NCBI GenBank assembly: GCA_903853735.1
Contig: CAINUH010000072.1
Location: 1 to 5,061, forward strand
Source of the DNA: an uncultured Desulfomonile sp.
GTDB taxonomy: Bacteria > Desulfobacterota > Desulfomonilia > Desulfomonilales > Desulfomonilaceae
Length of the DNA: 5,061 bases
Direction: 5' to 3'
Part shown: one piece after another, positions 1-5,061 of the stretch
Numbering within the stretch: the first letter of the stretch is position 1
Layout: the number at the start of each line of letters is the position of its first letter
The notes under the pieces: generated by a model
Seen by the model: the letters and a program-made list of their open reading frames with translations, nothing else
The model's database searches: none
What the model was told of the DNA's origin: nothing
Position numbers and translations under genes: made by a program

Positions 1-530
1 GCTGAGAGAATGTCGCCCTTAAGCCTGTGGAGCGCAGAACTATTTGGGCTTTTCTCAATGGCCGTCAACAAATCAGCCAGAGCTTTGGCAGGCCGATGGA
101 GCTTGAAAAGAACACGGGCCCTGTAAGCTACGGCATTCAGATTGGTAGGTTCAAGGTCTATGGTTGCACCGAGGTCATGCAATGCGTTCGGAAAATCCCC
201 TTGCCTGTACCTCGTCACCCCTCTTTTAAAGTAATAGGAAGGCTGCGTATCATCCATTGAAATGGCCTTGTCAAAATCCTTCATGGCAGAATCCACCATG
301 TTTTTTGCAGCGTACGCAACTCCTCGCTGGAAATACAAGGCCGCTGACGGGGCCCTGGAAATGTGCTCCGTCAAAATCTGGACGGACTCGTGTGTATTCC
401 CGCTTGCGGGAGCAGCCTTGGCTCGCTCGGCAATGTCGTCTATGTCCTCGGCTGAGGCCGCTCGAACAATAATATGGGTTGCCAATACCAGCACCAGCAC
501 AATCAAGATGAAAGTAGAGTCAGTTTTCAT
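1..530 (-). CDS. Exported tetratricopeptide-repeat protein, N-terminal part (runs off left edge)
   Basis: An open frame runs leftward from the ATG at 528-530 to the window edge without a stop, giving 176 residues; the C-terminus is missing. Residues 1-27 look like a signal peptide: a lysine at position 2, a hydrophobic core at about 7-22 (FILIVLVLVL...) and an A-S-A cleavage motif just before E28. After a short linker come three TPR-like repeats: about 63-96 (ALYFQRGVAYA...AMKDFDKAI), 97-130 (YYFKRGVTRYRQGDF...) and 131-164 (AYRARVLFKL...ALADLLTAIEKSP), with a fourth starting at 166. The spaced G/Y/A/A/P positions fit the TPR consensus. TPR proteins are protein-protein scaffolds; here the partner is unknown, and the inferred location is periplasm or outer envelope. 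A purine-rich AGAGAG lies about 8 bases before the ATG. It is transcribed divergently from glyQ. Repeat identity is secure; specific function is not. Confidence 0.85.
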   Translation of the reverse strand, partial: MKTDSTFILIVLVLVLATHIIVRAASAEDIDDIAERAKAAPASGNTHESVQILTEHISRAPSAALYFQRGVAYAAKNMVDSAMKDFDKAISMDDTQPSYYFKRGVTRYRQGDFPNALHDLGATIDLEPTNLNAVAYRARVLFKLHRPAKALADLLTAIEKSPNSSALHRLKGDILS

Positions 531-574
531 GACGAATTCTCTCTGAAGCAGTTTTCCCGGAATTCCGAGGCGCC

Positions 575-603
575 ATTATAGAGTGCGGCGACTCAAGAAT
601 CAA
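575..603 (-). promoter_or_regulatory. Sigma70-like promoter for the TPR gene
   Basis: On the minus strand a TTGATT -35 box (598-603) is followed after exactly 17 bases by a perfect TATAAT -10 box (575-580). The expected transcription start is near 568, leaving a leader of about 38 bases before the ATG at 530. Box quality and spacing are good; activity is inferred. Confidence 0.65.
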
Positions 604-618
604 ACGCGTCGTCGCTAC

Positions 619-647
619 TTGACGTAATACCTCTCCGATGTTAGAAG
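619..647 (+). promoter_or_regulatory. Candidate sigma70-like promoter for glyQS
   Basis: TTGACG (619-624) and TAGAAG (642-647) are separated by 17 bases. The -35 matches the consensus at five of six positions and the -10 at four of six. Transcription would begin near 654, about 58 bases before the glyQ start. It lies back to back with the TPR promoter, the two -35 boxes being 15 bases apart. No T-box-like leader or terminator hairpin is visible in the short leader. Confidence 0.45.
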
Positions 648-711
648 ATCTAATCTGTGTGCCGATTTCCACTAATTCCACACTTGACGATCATTTGAAG
701 GGGCCTGCCAA

Positions 712-1611
712 ATGCTTACGTTTCAGGATCTGATACGCTCTCTGGAAAGGTTTTGGTCTGAAAGAGGCTGTGTCATTCAGCAGCCTTATGACATGGAAAA
801 AGGCGCCGGCACCATGAATCCGGCCACCTTCTTGAGAGTCCTCGGTCCTGAGCCGTGGAAAGTTGCTTATGTTGAACCGTCTCGCAGACCTACCGATGGC
901 CGCTATGGAGAGAACCCGAACAGGTTGCAACATTATTATCAATACCAGGTCATCTTAAAACCTTCGCCACTTGAAGTTCAAGACATCTACATAGAATCTC
1001 TGGCCGCGTTCGGCATCGATCCGCTGGCACACGACATACGATTTGTCGAAGACGACTGGGAGTCTCCCACCTTAGGCGCGTGGGGAGTTGGCTGGGAGGT
1101 GTGGCTTGACGGCATGGAGATCACCCAGTTCACTTACTTCCAACAGGCCGGCGGCGTGGATTTGAAACCAGTGTCGGTTGAACTCACCTACGGAATTGAA
1201 AGAATCTGCATGTACCTCCAGGGCGTAGAGAGCGTTTACGACCTCAAATGGACTAAGGACATAACCTACGGTGACATTCATCATCGGTCTGAAGTTGAAG
1301 GCTCAATCTATAATTTTGACCGAGCCAACCCTGACTTTCTATTCAAACTGTTCGATATGTACGAAGCCGAATCCGAGGCACTCTTCGACTCAGACGAACC
1401 TCTCGTGCTCCCAGGATATGACTATTGTCTGAAATGCTCCCACGCGTTCAACATATTGGACGCCAGGGGAGCTATAAGTGTCGCAGAGAGAACCGCCTAC
1501 ATTCACAGAGTCCGGAATCTTGCGAGAAAGGCTGCTCAGGCCTATCTCGCCCAGAGAGAAAGTATGGGCTTCCCCCTCATAAATAAATTTTCAGAAGACA
1601 GGTGCGCATGA
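712..1611 (+). CDS. glyQ: Glycyl-tRNA synthetase alpha subunit
   Basis: This is the catalytic subunit of the alpha2beta2 glycyl-tRNA synthetase, which activates glycine with ATP and charges tRNA-Gly in the cytoplasm. The 299 residues match the family length (about 300) and are strongly similar to E. coli GlyQ as I recall it. Visible conserved blocks are [17 protein letters not shown] (18-34), the class II motif 2 region [16 protein letters not shown] (56-71), [17 protein letters not shown] (109-125), [19 protein letters not shown] (127-145) and the motif 3 region YGIERICMY (160-168). The C-terminal helix region includes [15 protein letters not shown] (246-260) and ends in REALGFP-like sequence (282-288). 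The ATG at 712 has GAAGGGG (697-703) upstream with 8 bases of spacing and gives the usual N-terminus. The stop TGA (1609-1611) overlaps the start of glyS, so the two are co-transcribed and probably translationally coupled. No damage is seen. Confidence 0.98.
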   Translation: MLTFQDLIRSLERFWSERGCVIQQPYDMEKGAGTMNPATFLRVLGPEPWKVAYVEPSRRPTDGRYGENPNRLQHYYQYQVILKPSPLEVQDIYIESLAAFGIDPLAHDIRFVEDDWESPTLGAWGVGWEVWLDGMEITQFTYFQQAGGVDLKPVSVELTYGIERICMYLQGVESVYDLKWTKDITYGDIHHRSEVEGSIYNFDRANPDFLFKLFDMYEAESEALFDSDEPLVLPGYDYCLKCSHAFNILDARGAISVAERTAYIHRVRNLARKAAQAYLAQRESMGFPLINKFSEDRCA

Positions 1612-3692
1612 TGACCGGCGAGTTCTTGCTCGAAATCGGAACTGAAGAAATACCGGCAGGATTCATGGTGCCTGCCGCGGAATCCCTTGTGACTCTTTTC
1701 AGTAAAGCTCTGGAAAACGCTCGCATAGATCATGGTCCGGTAGAGGCTTATGCAACCCCTCGGCGTCTTATATTGACGGCTTTTGATCTGGCCGCCTTTC
1801 AGGCGACTGTTGAAATTGAGAAGATAGGCCCTGGATCGGCAGCGGCTTTTGACGAACACGGAAATCCTACCAAAGCAGCTATAGGTTTTGCCAGGAGTCA
1901 AGGCGTCGAAGTGGGCGACCTCCTCTTGGTCAAGACTCCCAAAGGCGAGCATGTAGCCGTGCGAAAAACAGAAGCGGGGCTGACGACGCATAATGTGCTT
2001 TCCGGCACCATCGCCGGGTTAATCGAAAAAATACCTTTTCCTAAAACAATGAGGTGGATGGACCTCGATGTACGATTTGCCCGTCCCATCCACTGGATTG
2101 TCGCCCTGTTTAATGGAGAGGTCTTACCATTTAGCTTCGGCAACATCCGTAGTGGAAATTCTTCGAGAGGGCACCGATTTACCCATCCCGAACCCTTTAC
2201 GGTAGGCAGCTTTGAGGATCTTCGACAGTCATTGGAAAATCAGGGGATTTCGATTGATCCGGCCGTAAGAAGAAGGGAGCTTGAAAGGCAAGTTAAGGAA
2301 CTTGCGGCTACGGAGGGGCTTAAGGTATTCGATGACCCTGAACTGCTCGATGAAGTAACTTTCCTCGTGGAAAGTCCTTATCCACTGATAGGAGAATTTT
2401 CCAGCGATTTTCTTGAACTGCCGGCCTCCATACTGATCACCTGCATGAAAAAGCACCAAAGATATTTCTCCGTCCAGGGACCGGACGGCCGGATAGCCAA
2501 CCGTTTCATCTGCGTTAACAACACGCCGGTGAAAGATAAGGCAATATCGATCAAAGGCCACCAGAGGGTTCTTAAGGCGCGCCTCGAAGATGCGCGATTC
2601 TATTTTCGAGAAGACAGAAAACACCCTCTTTTCAGCCGGCTGGATGCTCTCAAAGGAGTGGTGTTCCATTCAAAGCTTGGCACCGCTTACGAAAAAGTTG
2701 AGAGGTTTACTTATCTTGCGAAGAAACTGGCTGAACATTTAGCCCCGGACAAAAAAGAGATGGTTGAGAGGGCTTCGTTGTTGTCAAAGTGCGATTTGGA
2801 GACGGGCATTGTTTACGAGTTTCCGGAACTCCAGGGCATAATAGGCAGCTACTACGCCAAGAAAGACGGAGAGCCTGAAGAGATAGCCACAGCCATCAGG
2901 GAGCACTATTTGCCGGCCCATGCCGGGGACAGCCTGCCAAAGGGCATTATTGGAGCCATTGTATCAATAGCAGACAGGATAGACACGATTGCCGGATGCT
3001 TCAGCGTAGGCCTCATCCCGACCGGGGCCGCGGATCCTTATGCTCTGCGCAGGCATGCCCTTGCCACAATACAGATACTTATCCAGATCGACCAACCGCT
3101 CGATCTCGACTGGTTGGTACGAGAAGCGGTGCAACTCCTTGAATCATGCCGACTGCGCCCCGAAGACCAAGTGGTGACAGATGTCATGGACTTCATTAGG
3201 ACTCGGTTCATTAATTTTCACACATCGCGAAATTTTTCACTAGATGTCGTCGAGGCGGTAGTTCGAGCCGGATTCGAGGATGCAGTAGACGCCAGACGGC
3301 GCGTTGAGGCGCTCGATGAATGGAAAAACCGTGGGGACTTCGAAGCCATCATAGTTGGGTTCAAGAGGGTGACTAACATCCTCAAGGATGCAGCCCCAGT
3401 GGAAGTCTTACCGGAATTGTTCACGGAAGAAGCGGAGAGGAACCTCTTTTCGGCGTACAAGGAGGTTTCGGAACGCTCAGAACCCCTAATCAATGTGCGA
3501 GATTACGCCAAAGCTCTCGAAATAATGGCAGAACTCAGAACGCCCATCGACGCGTTCTTTGACAATGTTATGGTAATGGTCGAGAGTGAAGAATTGAGGA
3601 CCAATCGGCTAGGATTGTTGATGCAACTGGCAAGCCTGTTCAGGCGCGTGGCGGATTTCTCATTTATCGGCTCGACTGCTCAAACCGATTAG
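1608..3692 (+). CDS. glyS: Glycyl-tRNA synthetase beta subunit
   Basis: This is the tRNA-binding subunit that completes the alpha2beta2 glycyl-tRNA synthetase with GlyQ. From the ATG at 1608 it has 694 residues, close to the roughly 690 of E. coli GlyS. Conserved landmarks in order are [14 protein letters not shown] (6-19), PRRL (51-54), KTMRW...ARPIHW (146-163), RGHRF (187-191), MKKHQRYF (280-287), [19 protein letters not shown] (392-410, HD-like domain), ADRIDTIAG (455-463), DPYALRR (476-482), FKRVTNI (585-591) and, in the C-terminal DALR-type anticodon-binding domain, [12 protein letters not shown]...LRTNRL (647-668). The frame can be extended to a GTG at 1602, but that codon lies in the AGG of the likely ribosome site (1600-1602); the ATG at 1608 overlaps the glyQ TGA as ATGA, and the ATG at 1611 is a further option. 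The frame is intact throughout and ends in TAG at 3690-3692. Confidence 0.98.
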   Translation: MMTGEFLLEIGTEEIPAGFMVPAAESLVTLFSKALENARIDHGPVEAYATPRRLILTAFDLAAFQATVEIEKIGPGSAAAFDEHGNPTKAAIGFARSQGVEVGDLLLVKTPKGEHVAVRKTEAGLTTHNVLSGTIAGLIEKIPFPKTMRWMDLDVRFARPIHWIVALFNGEVLPFSFGNIRSGNSSRGHRFTHPEPFTVGSFEDLRQSLENQGISIDPAVRRRELERQVKELAATEGLKVFDDPELLDEVTFLVESPYPLIGEFSSDFLELPASILITCMKKHQRYFSVQGPDGRIANRFICVNNTPVKDKAISIKGHQRVLKARLEDARFYFREDRKHPLFSRLDALKGVVFHSKLGTAYEKVERFTYLAKKLAEHLAPDKKEMVERASLLSKCDLETGIVYEFPELQGIIGSYYAKKDGEPEEIATAIREHYLPAHAGDSLPKGIIGAIVSIADRIDTIAGCFSVGLIPTGAADPYALRRHALATIQILIQIDQPLDLDWLVREAVQLLESCRLRPEDQVVTDVMDFIRTRFINFHTSRNFSLDVVEAVVRAGFEDAVDARRRVEALDEWKNRGDFEAIIVGFKRVTNILKDAAPVEVLPELFTEEAERNLFSAYKEVSERSEPLINVRDYAKALEIMAELRTPIDAFFDNVMVMVESEELRTNRLGLLMQLASLFRRVADFSFIGSTAQTD

Positions 3693-3724
3693 AAGGTCAT
3701 TAAATGTAGGATCGTCCGGTCATC

Positions 3725-3757
3725 CACTTCAGTTGGCCTGTGACATCACTGAACGTG
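3725..3757. terminator. Weak hairpin between convergent glyS and SH3b genes
   Basis: CACTTCAGT (3725-3733) can pair with ACTGAACGTG (3748-3757), with one bulged base and a 14-base loop. It is the only inverted repeat I found in the 70-base gap between the stop codons at 3692 and 3763. There is no T run on either side in either direction, so it is not a textbook intrinsic terminator. It may be a weak bidirectional end signal or chance pairing. Confidence 0.2.
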
Positions 3758-3762
3758 CTGTA

Positions 3763-4572
3763 TTAGGCGTTTCCTTCCAGCTTGACGTAGCGGAAATCAA
3801 CCCATCCCGCACGGCCGGAAGGCGTAATTATCCTGAACCAAATCCTGCCCTCTCCATCAAGGTGTTTTTCCGTAACTTTCACTTGCTGGCCGGACATCAG
3901 CCTGTCCACGGCTGTGGAATCGGCTTGAGGACGCTGCCTGACATTCACTTGATCCTTAAGTATTTTCCCATGACGACTAAGTCTCATGGAATGGTCCTTG
4001 GAATTGTCCTCAATGGATTTATACCTGTCGGAACCTTCGGCCGCGGCCGCCGATGAGGAGGAAGCCTTGGCTTCTCTGGCAAAGACGTTGCCCATTGCGT
4101 CCGATTTGGATTTGTCCGTTCGCAATAGGCCTTCCTTATCTGTAAATTTATCGTTAAGGGGATTTACATCAGCGACCGTTTGCAATGACTTCACTTGTTG
4201 ATGCTTGTCCGGAAGTTGAGTACGTAATACTTTGAAATTACTATCCATGTCCTTCCTAAGTTTTTCTATAAGCCCTTTCAACTCGTCCAGATTTCGCGTC
4301 TGCTGAGAGTTAGTCTTGGAATTAGCAGCGATGGCTGCCGCCCTTTCGTGAACCTGGGAGGACACTCGCACGAAGTGTATCTGGGCAATGCTGGTCACAA
4401 GCACTAGGCCAATGAGAATCCAGGAGAAGTATCGGAACGGGAAAAGCACTTGTCGTTCATCTTCCACGAGGTAAGAAGTTTCCACTTTCTTTTTTACCCA
4501 GAAATACCAGACTATGAGAAAAGCGCCAATCGCAGCGCATTGTAGCGATATTATTACTATATGGAGTAACAT
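3763..4572 (-). CDS. Two-pass membrane protein with coiled coil and C-terminal SH3b domain
   Basis: The 269-residue protein starts at the ATG at 4570-4572. Two hydrophobic segments lie at about 2-25 and 47-68. The KKK after the first suggests that loop 27-45 is cytoplasmic, so everything after residue 68 should be periplasmic. Residues 70-118 are rich in charged and heptad-like residues (NLDELKGLIEKLRKDMDS) and probably form a coiled coil. Residues 119-203 are polar with an S/A-rich run at 170-179. Residues 205-266 look like a bacterial SH3 (SH3b, SH3_3-type) domain: VNVRQRPQADST, a GQQVKV strand, then WFRI...GRAGWVDFRYVKL. SH3b domains usually bind peptidoglycan or other envelope ligands, so a wall-associated role is a reasonable inference. 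I do not recognise a named family for the full architecture. It is convergent with glyS and divergent from rpmH, so it appears to be a single-gene unit. Confidence 0.85.
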   Translation of the reverse strand: MLLHIVIISLQCAAIGAFLIVWYFWVKKKVETSYLVEDERQVLFPFRYFSWILIGLVLVTSIAQIHFVRVSSQVHERAAAIAANSKTNSQQTRNLDELKGLIEKLRKDMDSNFKVLRTQLPDKHQQVKSLQTVADVNPLNDKFTDKEGLLRTDKSKSDAMGNVFAREAKASSSSAAAAEGSDRYKSIEDNSKDHSMRLSRHGKILKDQVNVRQRPQADSTAVDRLMSGQQVKVTEKHLDGEGRIWFRIITPSGRAGWVDFRYVKLEGNA

Positions 4573-4579
4573 GAGCCAG

Positions 4580-4586
4580 CCCTCCT
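4580..4586 (-). promoter_or_regulatory. Perfect Shine-Dalgarno site fixing the SH3b gene start
   Basis: On the minus strand AGGAGGG lies 7 bases before the ATG at 4572. The frame continues upstream to a TTG at 4602 that would add ten residues (TISRQEGWL-type sequence), but this site would then be inside the coding region, and the TTG has no comparable site. The ATG is therefore the better start. Confidence 0.8.
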
Positions 4587-4600
4587 GCCTCGATATGGTC

Positions 4601-4700
4601 AAAATCTATCATTCGCTATTCACAAATGCAATAATTATATTAAGCATAGTATTATATAAACTTTGTTATAATTTGAAATCAGGCTATTTAATATCTTAAC
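4601..4700. other. Strongly AT-rich stretch in the SH3b-rpmH divergent region
   Basis: By hand count only 21 of these 100 bases are G or C, against a roughly balanced composition in the flanking genes. It holds several TATAAT-like hexamers on both strands (minus 4634-4639 and 4651-4656, plus 4667-4672). One sequence, CTATTCACA (4616-4624), matches the DnaA box TTATCCACA at seven of nine positions. I see no gene in it. Promoter DNA for the SH3b gene is the simplest reading. Confidence 0.6.
4634..4656 (-). promoter_or_regulatory. Possible -10 elements for the SH3b gene
   Basis: Two perfect TATAAT hexamers occur on the minus strand at 4651-4656 and 4634-4639, about 60-85 bases upstream of the ATG at 4572. 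Neither has a good -35 box: the best for the upstream one is TTTCAA at 4673-4678 with 16 bases of spacing, matching at three positions. In such AT-rich DNA TATAAT is expected by chance, so the assignment is weak. Confidence 0.3.
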
Positions 4701-4747
4701 AAGATTTCTTATTGTGAGTTGAATTCGGCTTGGCGTGTCGGAGTGGC

Positions 4748-4794
4748 AAAAGGTGCTTGACTTACTTAGCCTCATCTGGTTACATGGACCTTTT
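4748..4794. repeat. Inverted repeat flanking the rpmH promoter
   Basis: AAAAGGT (4748-4754) and ACCTTTT (4788-4794) are a perfect seven-base inverted repeat separated by 33 bases. The arms bracket the proposed -35 and -10 boxes of rpmH almost exactly. It could be a regulator half-site pair or chance. Confidence 0.3.
4757..4785 (+). promoter_or_regulatory. Likely rpmH-rnpA promoter
   Basis: TTGACT (4757-4762, five of six matches) is followed after 17 bases by TTACAT (4780-4785). The -10 is weak (three of six) but is preceded by TG at 4777-4778, giving an extended -10 (TG-n-TTACAT) that can compensate. Transcription would start near 4792, about 34 bases before the rpmH GTG. Confidence 0.5.
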
Positions 4795-4825
4795 AGAGGT
4801 TTAACGAACAGGTCGGGGATCCACC

Positions 4826-4960
4826 GTGAAAAGAACATATCAACCGAGCAACCTTTCTCGAAAAAGAACTCACGGATTCCGAATTCGGATGAGGACTAAA
4901 AGTGGACGCATCGTCCTCCAGCGGAGAAGGGCTAAAGGACGTAAGCGCTTGTCGGTCTGA
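4826..4960 (+). CDS. rpmH: 50S ribosomal protein L34
   Basis: The 44-residue protein begins at a GTG (4826-4828) and ends at TGA (4958-4960). L34 is a small, very basic protein of the large ribosomal subunit. The sequence carries the family signature [20 protein letters not shown] at residues 2-21, followed by [20 protein letters not shown] (22-41), and has the usual 44-47 residue length. The ribosome site GGGGA (4815-4819) lies 6 bases before the GTG. Compared with the common form, position 20 is isoleucine (usually alanine), which is a mild change. It is followed directly by rnpA, the normal bacterial order. dnaA, often found on the other side of rpmH, is absent; the divergent SH3b gene is there instead. 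Confidence 0.97.
   Translation: MKRTYQPSNLSRKRTHGFRIRMRTKSGRIVLQRRRAKGRKRLSV
4891..4895 (+). promoter_or_regulatory. Candidate ribosome binding site for rnpA inside rpmH
   Basis: GAGGA sits 6 bases before the GTG at 4902 in the rnpA frame. It is made from rpmH codons 22-24 (Met-Arg-Thr), a conserved part of L34, so the match could be a by-product of L34 coding constraint. It supports the 4902 start but does not prove it. Confidence 0.45.
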
Positions 4961-5061
4961 CGGTGAAGGCCTGGGACTCACAAGAAGCGATAGAATTCGC
5001 CAGGGTTCGGACTACCGGCGAATCATGCAGGAAGGTAAGAACTACCGTACGTCTTACTTCA
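4902..5061 (+). CDS. rnpA: Ribonuclease P protein component, N-terminal part (runs off right edge)
   Basis: RnpA is the protein cofactor of the RNase P ribozyme, which removes 5' leaders from precursor tRNAs. From 4977 the frame reads [20 protein letters not shown], then KNYRTSYF, up to the window edge, matching the family's N-terminal pattern (L-x-x-x-x-R-I-R-x-x-x-x-F/Y...G+..+..YF). Its position just after rpmH confirms the call. The start is uncertain. Only 16 bases separate the rpmH stop from the first conserved residue, and they hold no ATG, GTG or TTG in frame; a CTG at 4971 is the only near-start. The frame is open back to a TGA at 4890-4892, and the GTG at 4902, with GAGGA upstream, is the only canonical start before the conserved core. 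That gives an extra leader ([20 protein letters not shown], then GEGLG) encoded out of frame in the rpmH 3' half. Gene identity is secure; the 5' end is an inference. Confidence 0.85.
   Translation, partial: MDASSSSGEGLKDVSACRSDGEGLGLTRSDRIRQGSDYRRIMQEGKNYRTSYF

Noticed and set aside
27..546. Three overlapping open frames on the plus strand at the left end
   Set aside because: The minus strand encodes a signal peptide and TPR repeats continuously across the same bases; the plus frames have no domain or ribosome site.
1542..1991. 149-residue open frame on the minus strand across the glyQ-glyS junction
   Set aside because: It lies entirely antisense to two well-matched conserved genes and its product resembles no family I know.
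2229..2669. 146-residue open frame on the minus strand inside glyS
   Set aside because: Antisense to conserved GlyS coding sequence, with no recognisable domain; best explained by codon bias of the true gene.
3702..3726. GGATCGTCCGGTCATCC as a possible glyS terminator stem
   Set aside because: Only four clean outer pairs, a mismatch and wobble pairs in the middle, almost no loop and no T run.
3733..4056. 107-residue open frame on the plus strand opposite the SH3b gene
   Set aside because: The minus-strand frame encodes a coherent membrane/coiled-coil/SH3b protein with a perfect ribosome site, so the plus-strand frame is a shadow.
4733..4800. tRNA-like sequence (GTCGGAGTGGCAAAAGGTGC resembles a tRNA 5' half and D arm)
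   Set aside because: No matching acceptor strand, anticodon arm or GTTCRANYC T-loop follows at the right distance; the bases instead contain the rpmH promoter boxes.
4879..4888. CCGAATTCGG perfect ten-base palindrome inside rpmH
   Set aside because: It falls in conserved L34 codons (FRIR) and is explained by coding sequence; the repeated GAATTC words elsewhere show no pattern.
4635..4981. Minus-strand open frames of 67 and 62 residues around rpmH
   Set aside because: They are antisense to the rpmH leader and the rpmH/rnpA genes, and have no recognisable content.

Overview
This window is ordinary bacterial housekeeping sequence. I see no mobile element, CRISPR array, rRNA or tRNA gene, or defence-type cassette. 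It carries the two-gene (alpha plus beta) form of glycyl-tRNA synthetase, which is typical of most Bacteria, and the start of the rpmH-rnpA pair. The tetrapeptide and membrane proteins with envelope features point to a Gram-negative cell. The mix would fit a deltaproteobacterial (Desulfobacterota-like) genome, but that placement is an inference from general feel and not from a diagnostic marker.

Layout. At 1-530 (minus strand) is the N-terminal part of an exported tetratricopeptide-repeat (TPR) protein that runs off the left edge. A 181-base divergent intergenic region (531-711) holds two back-to-back sigma70-like promoters, one for the TPR gene and one for glyQ. glyQ (712-1611) and glyS (1608-3692) follow on the plus strand as a translationally coupled pair with an ATGA overlap. 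After a 70-base convergent gap, a minus-strand gene (3763-4572) encodes a 269-residue protein with two membrane segments, a probable coiled coil and a C-terminal SH3b domain. Its start should be the ATG at 4572 behind a perfect AGGAGGG site, not the TTG further upstream. A 253-base divergent region (4573-4825), very AT-rich in its left half, separates it from rpmH (4826-4960, ribosomal protein L34, GTG start). The protein part of RNase P (rnpA) follows at the right edge and is cut off there.

How the genes relate. glyQ and glyS make one enzyme. rpmH and rnpA are a classic translation/tRNA-processing pair. The TPR and SH3b genes have envelope features but no visible functional link to each other or to the translation genes. 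The most interesting point is the rnpA start: the reading frame stays open back into rpmH, the only canonical start codon there is a GTG at 4902 inside rpmH with a well-placed GAGGA site, and only 16 bases separate the rpmH stop from the first conserved RnpA residues. This suggests an out-of-frame overlap of the two genes, reminiscent of the arrangement described for Thermus.
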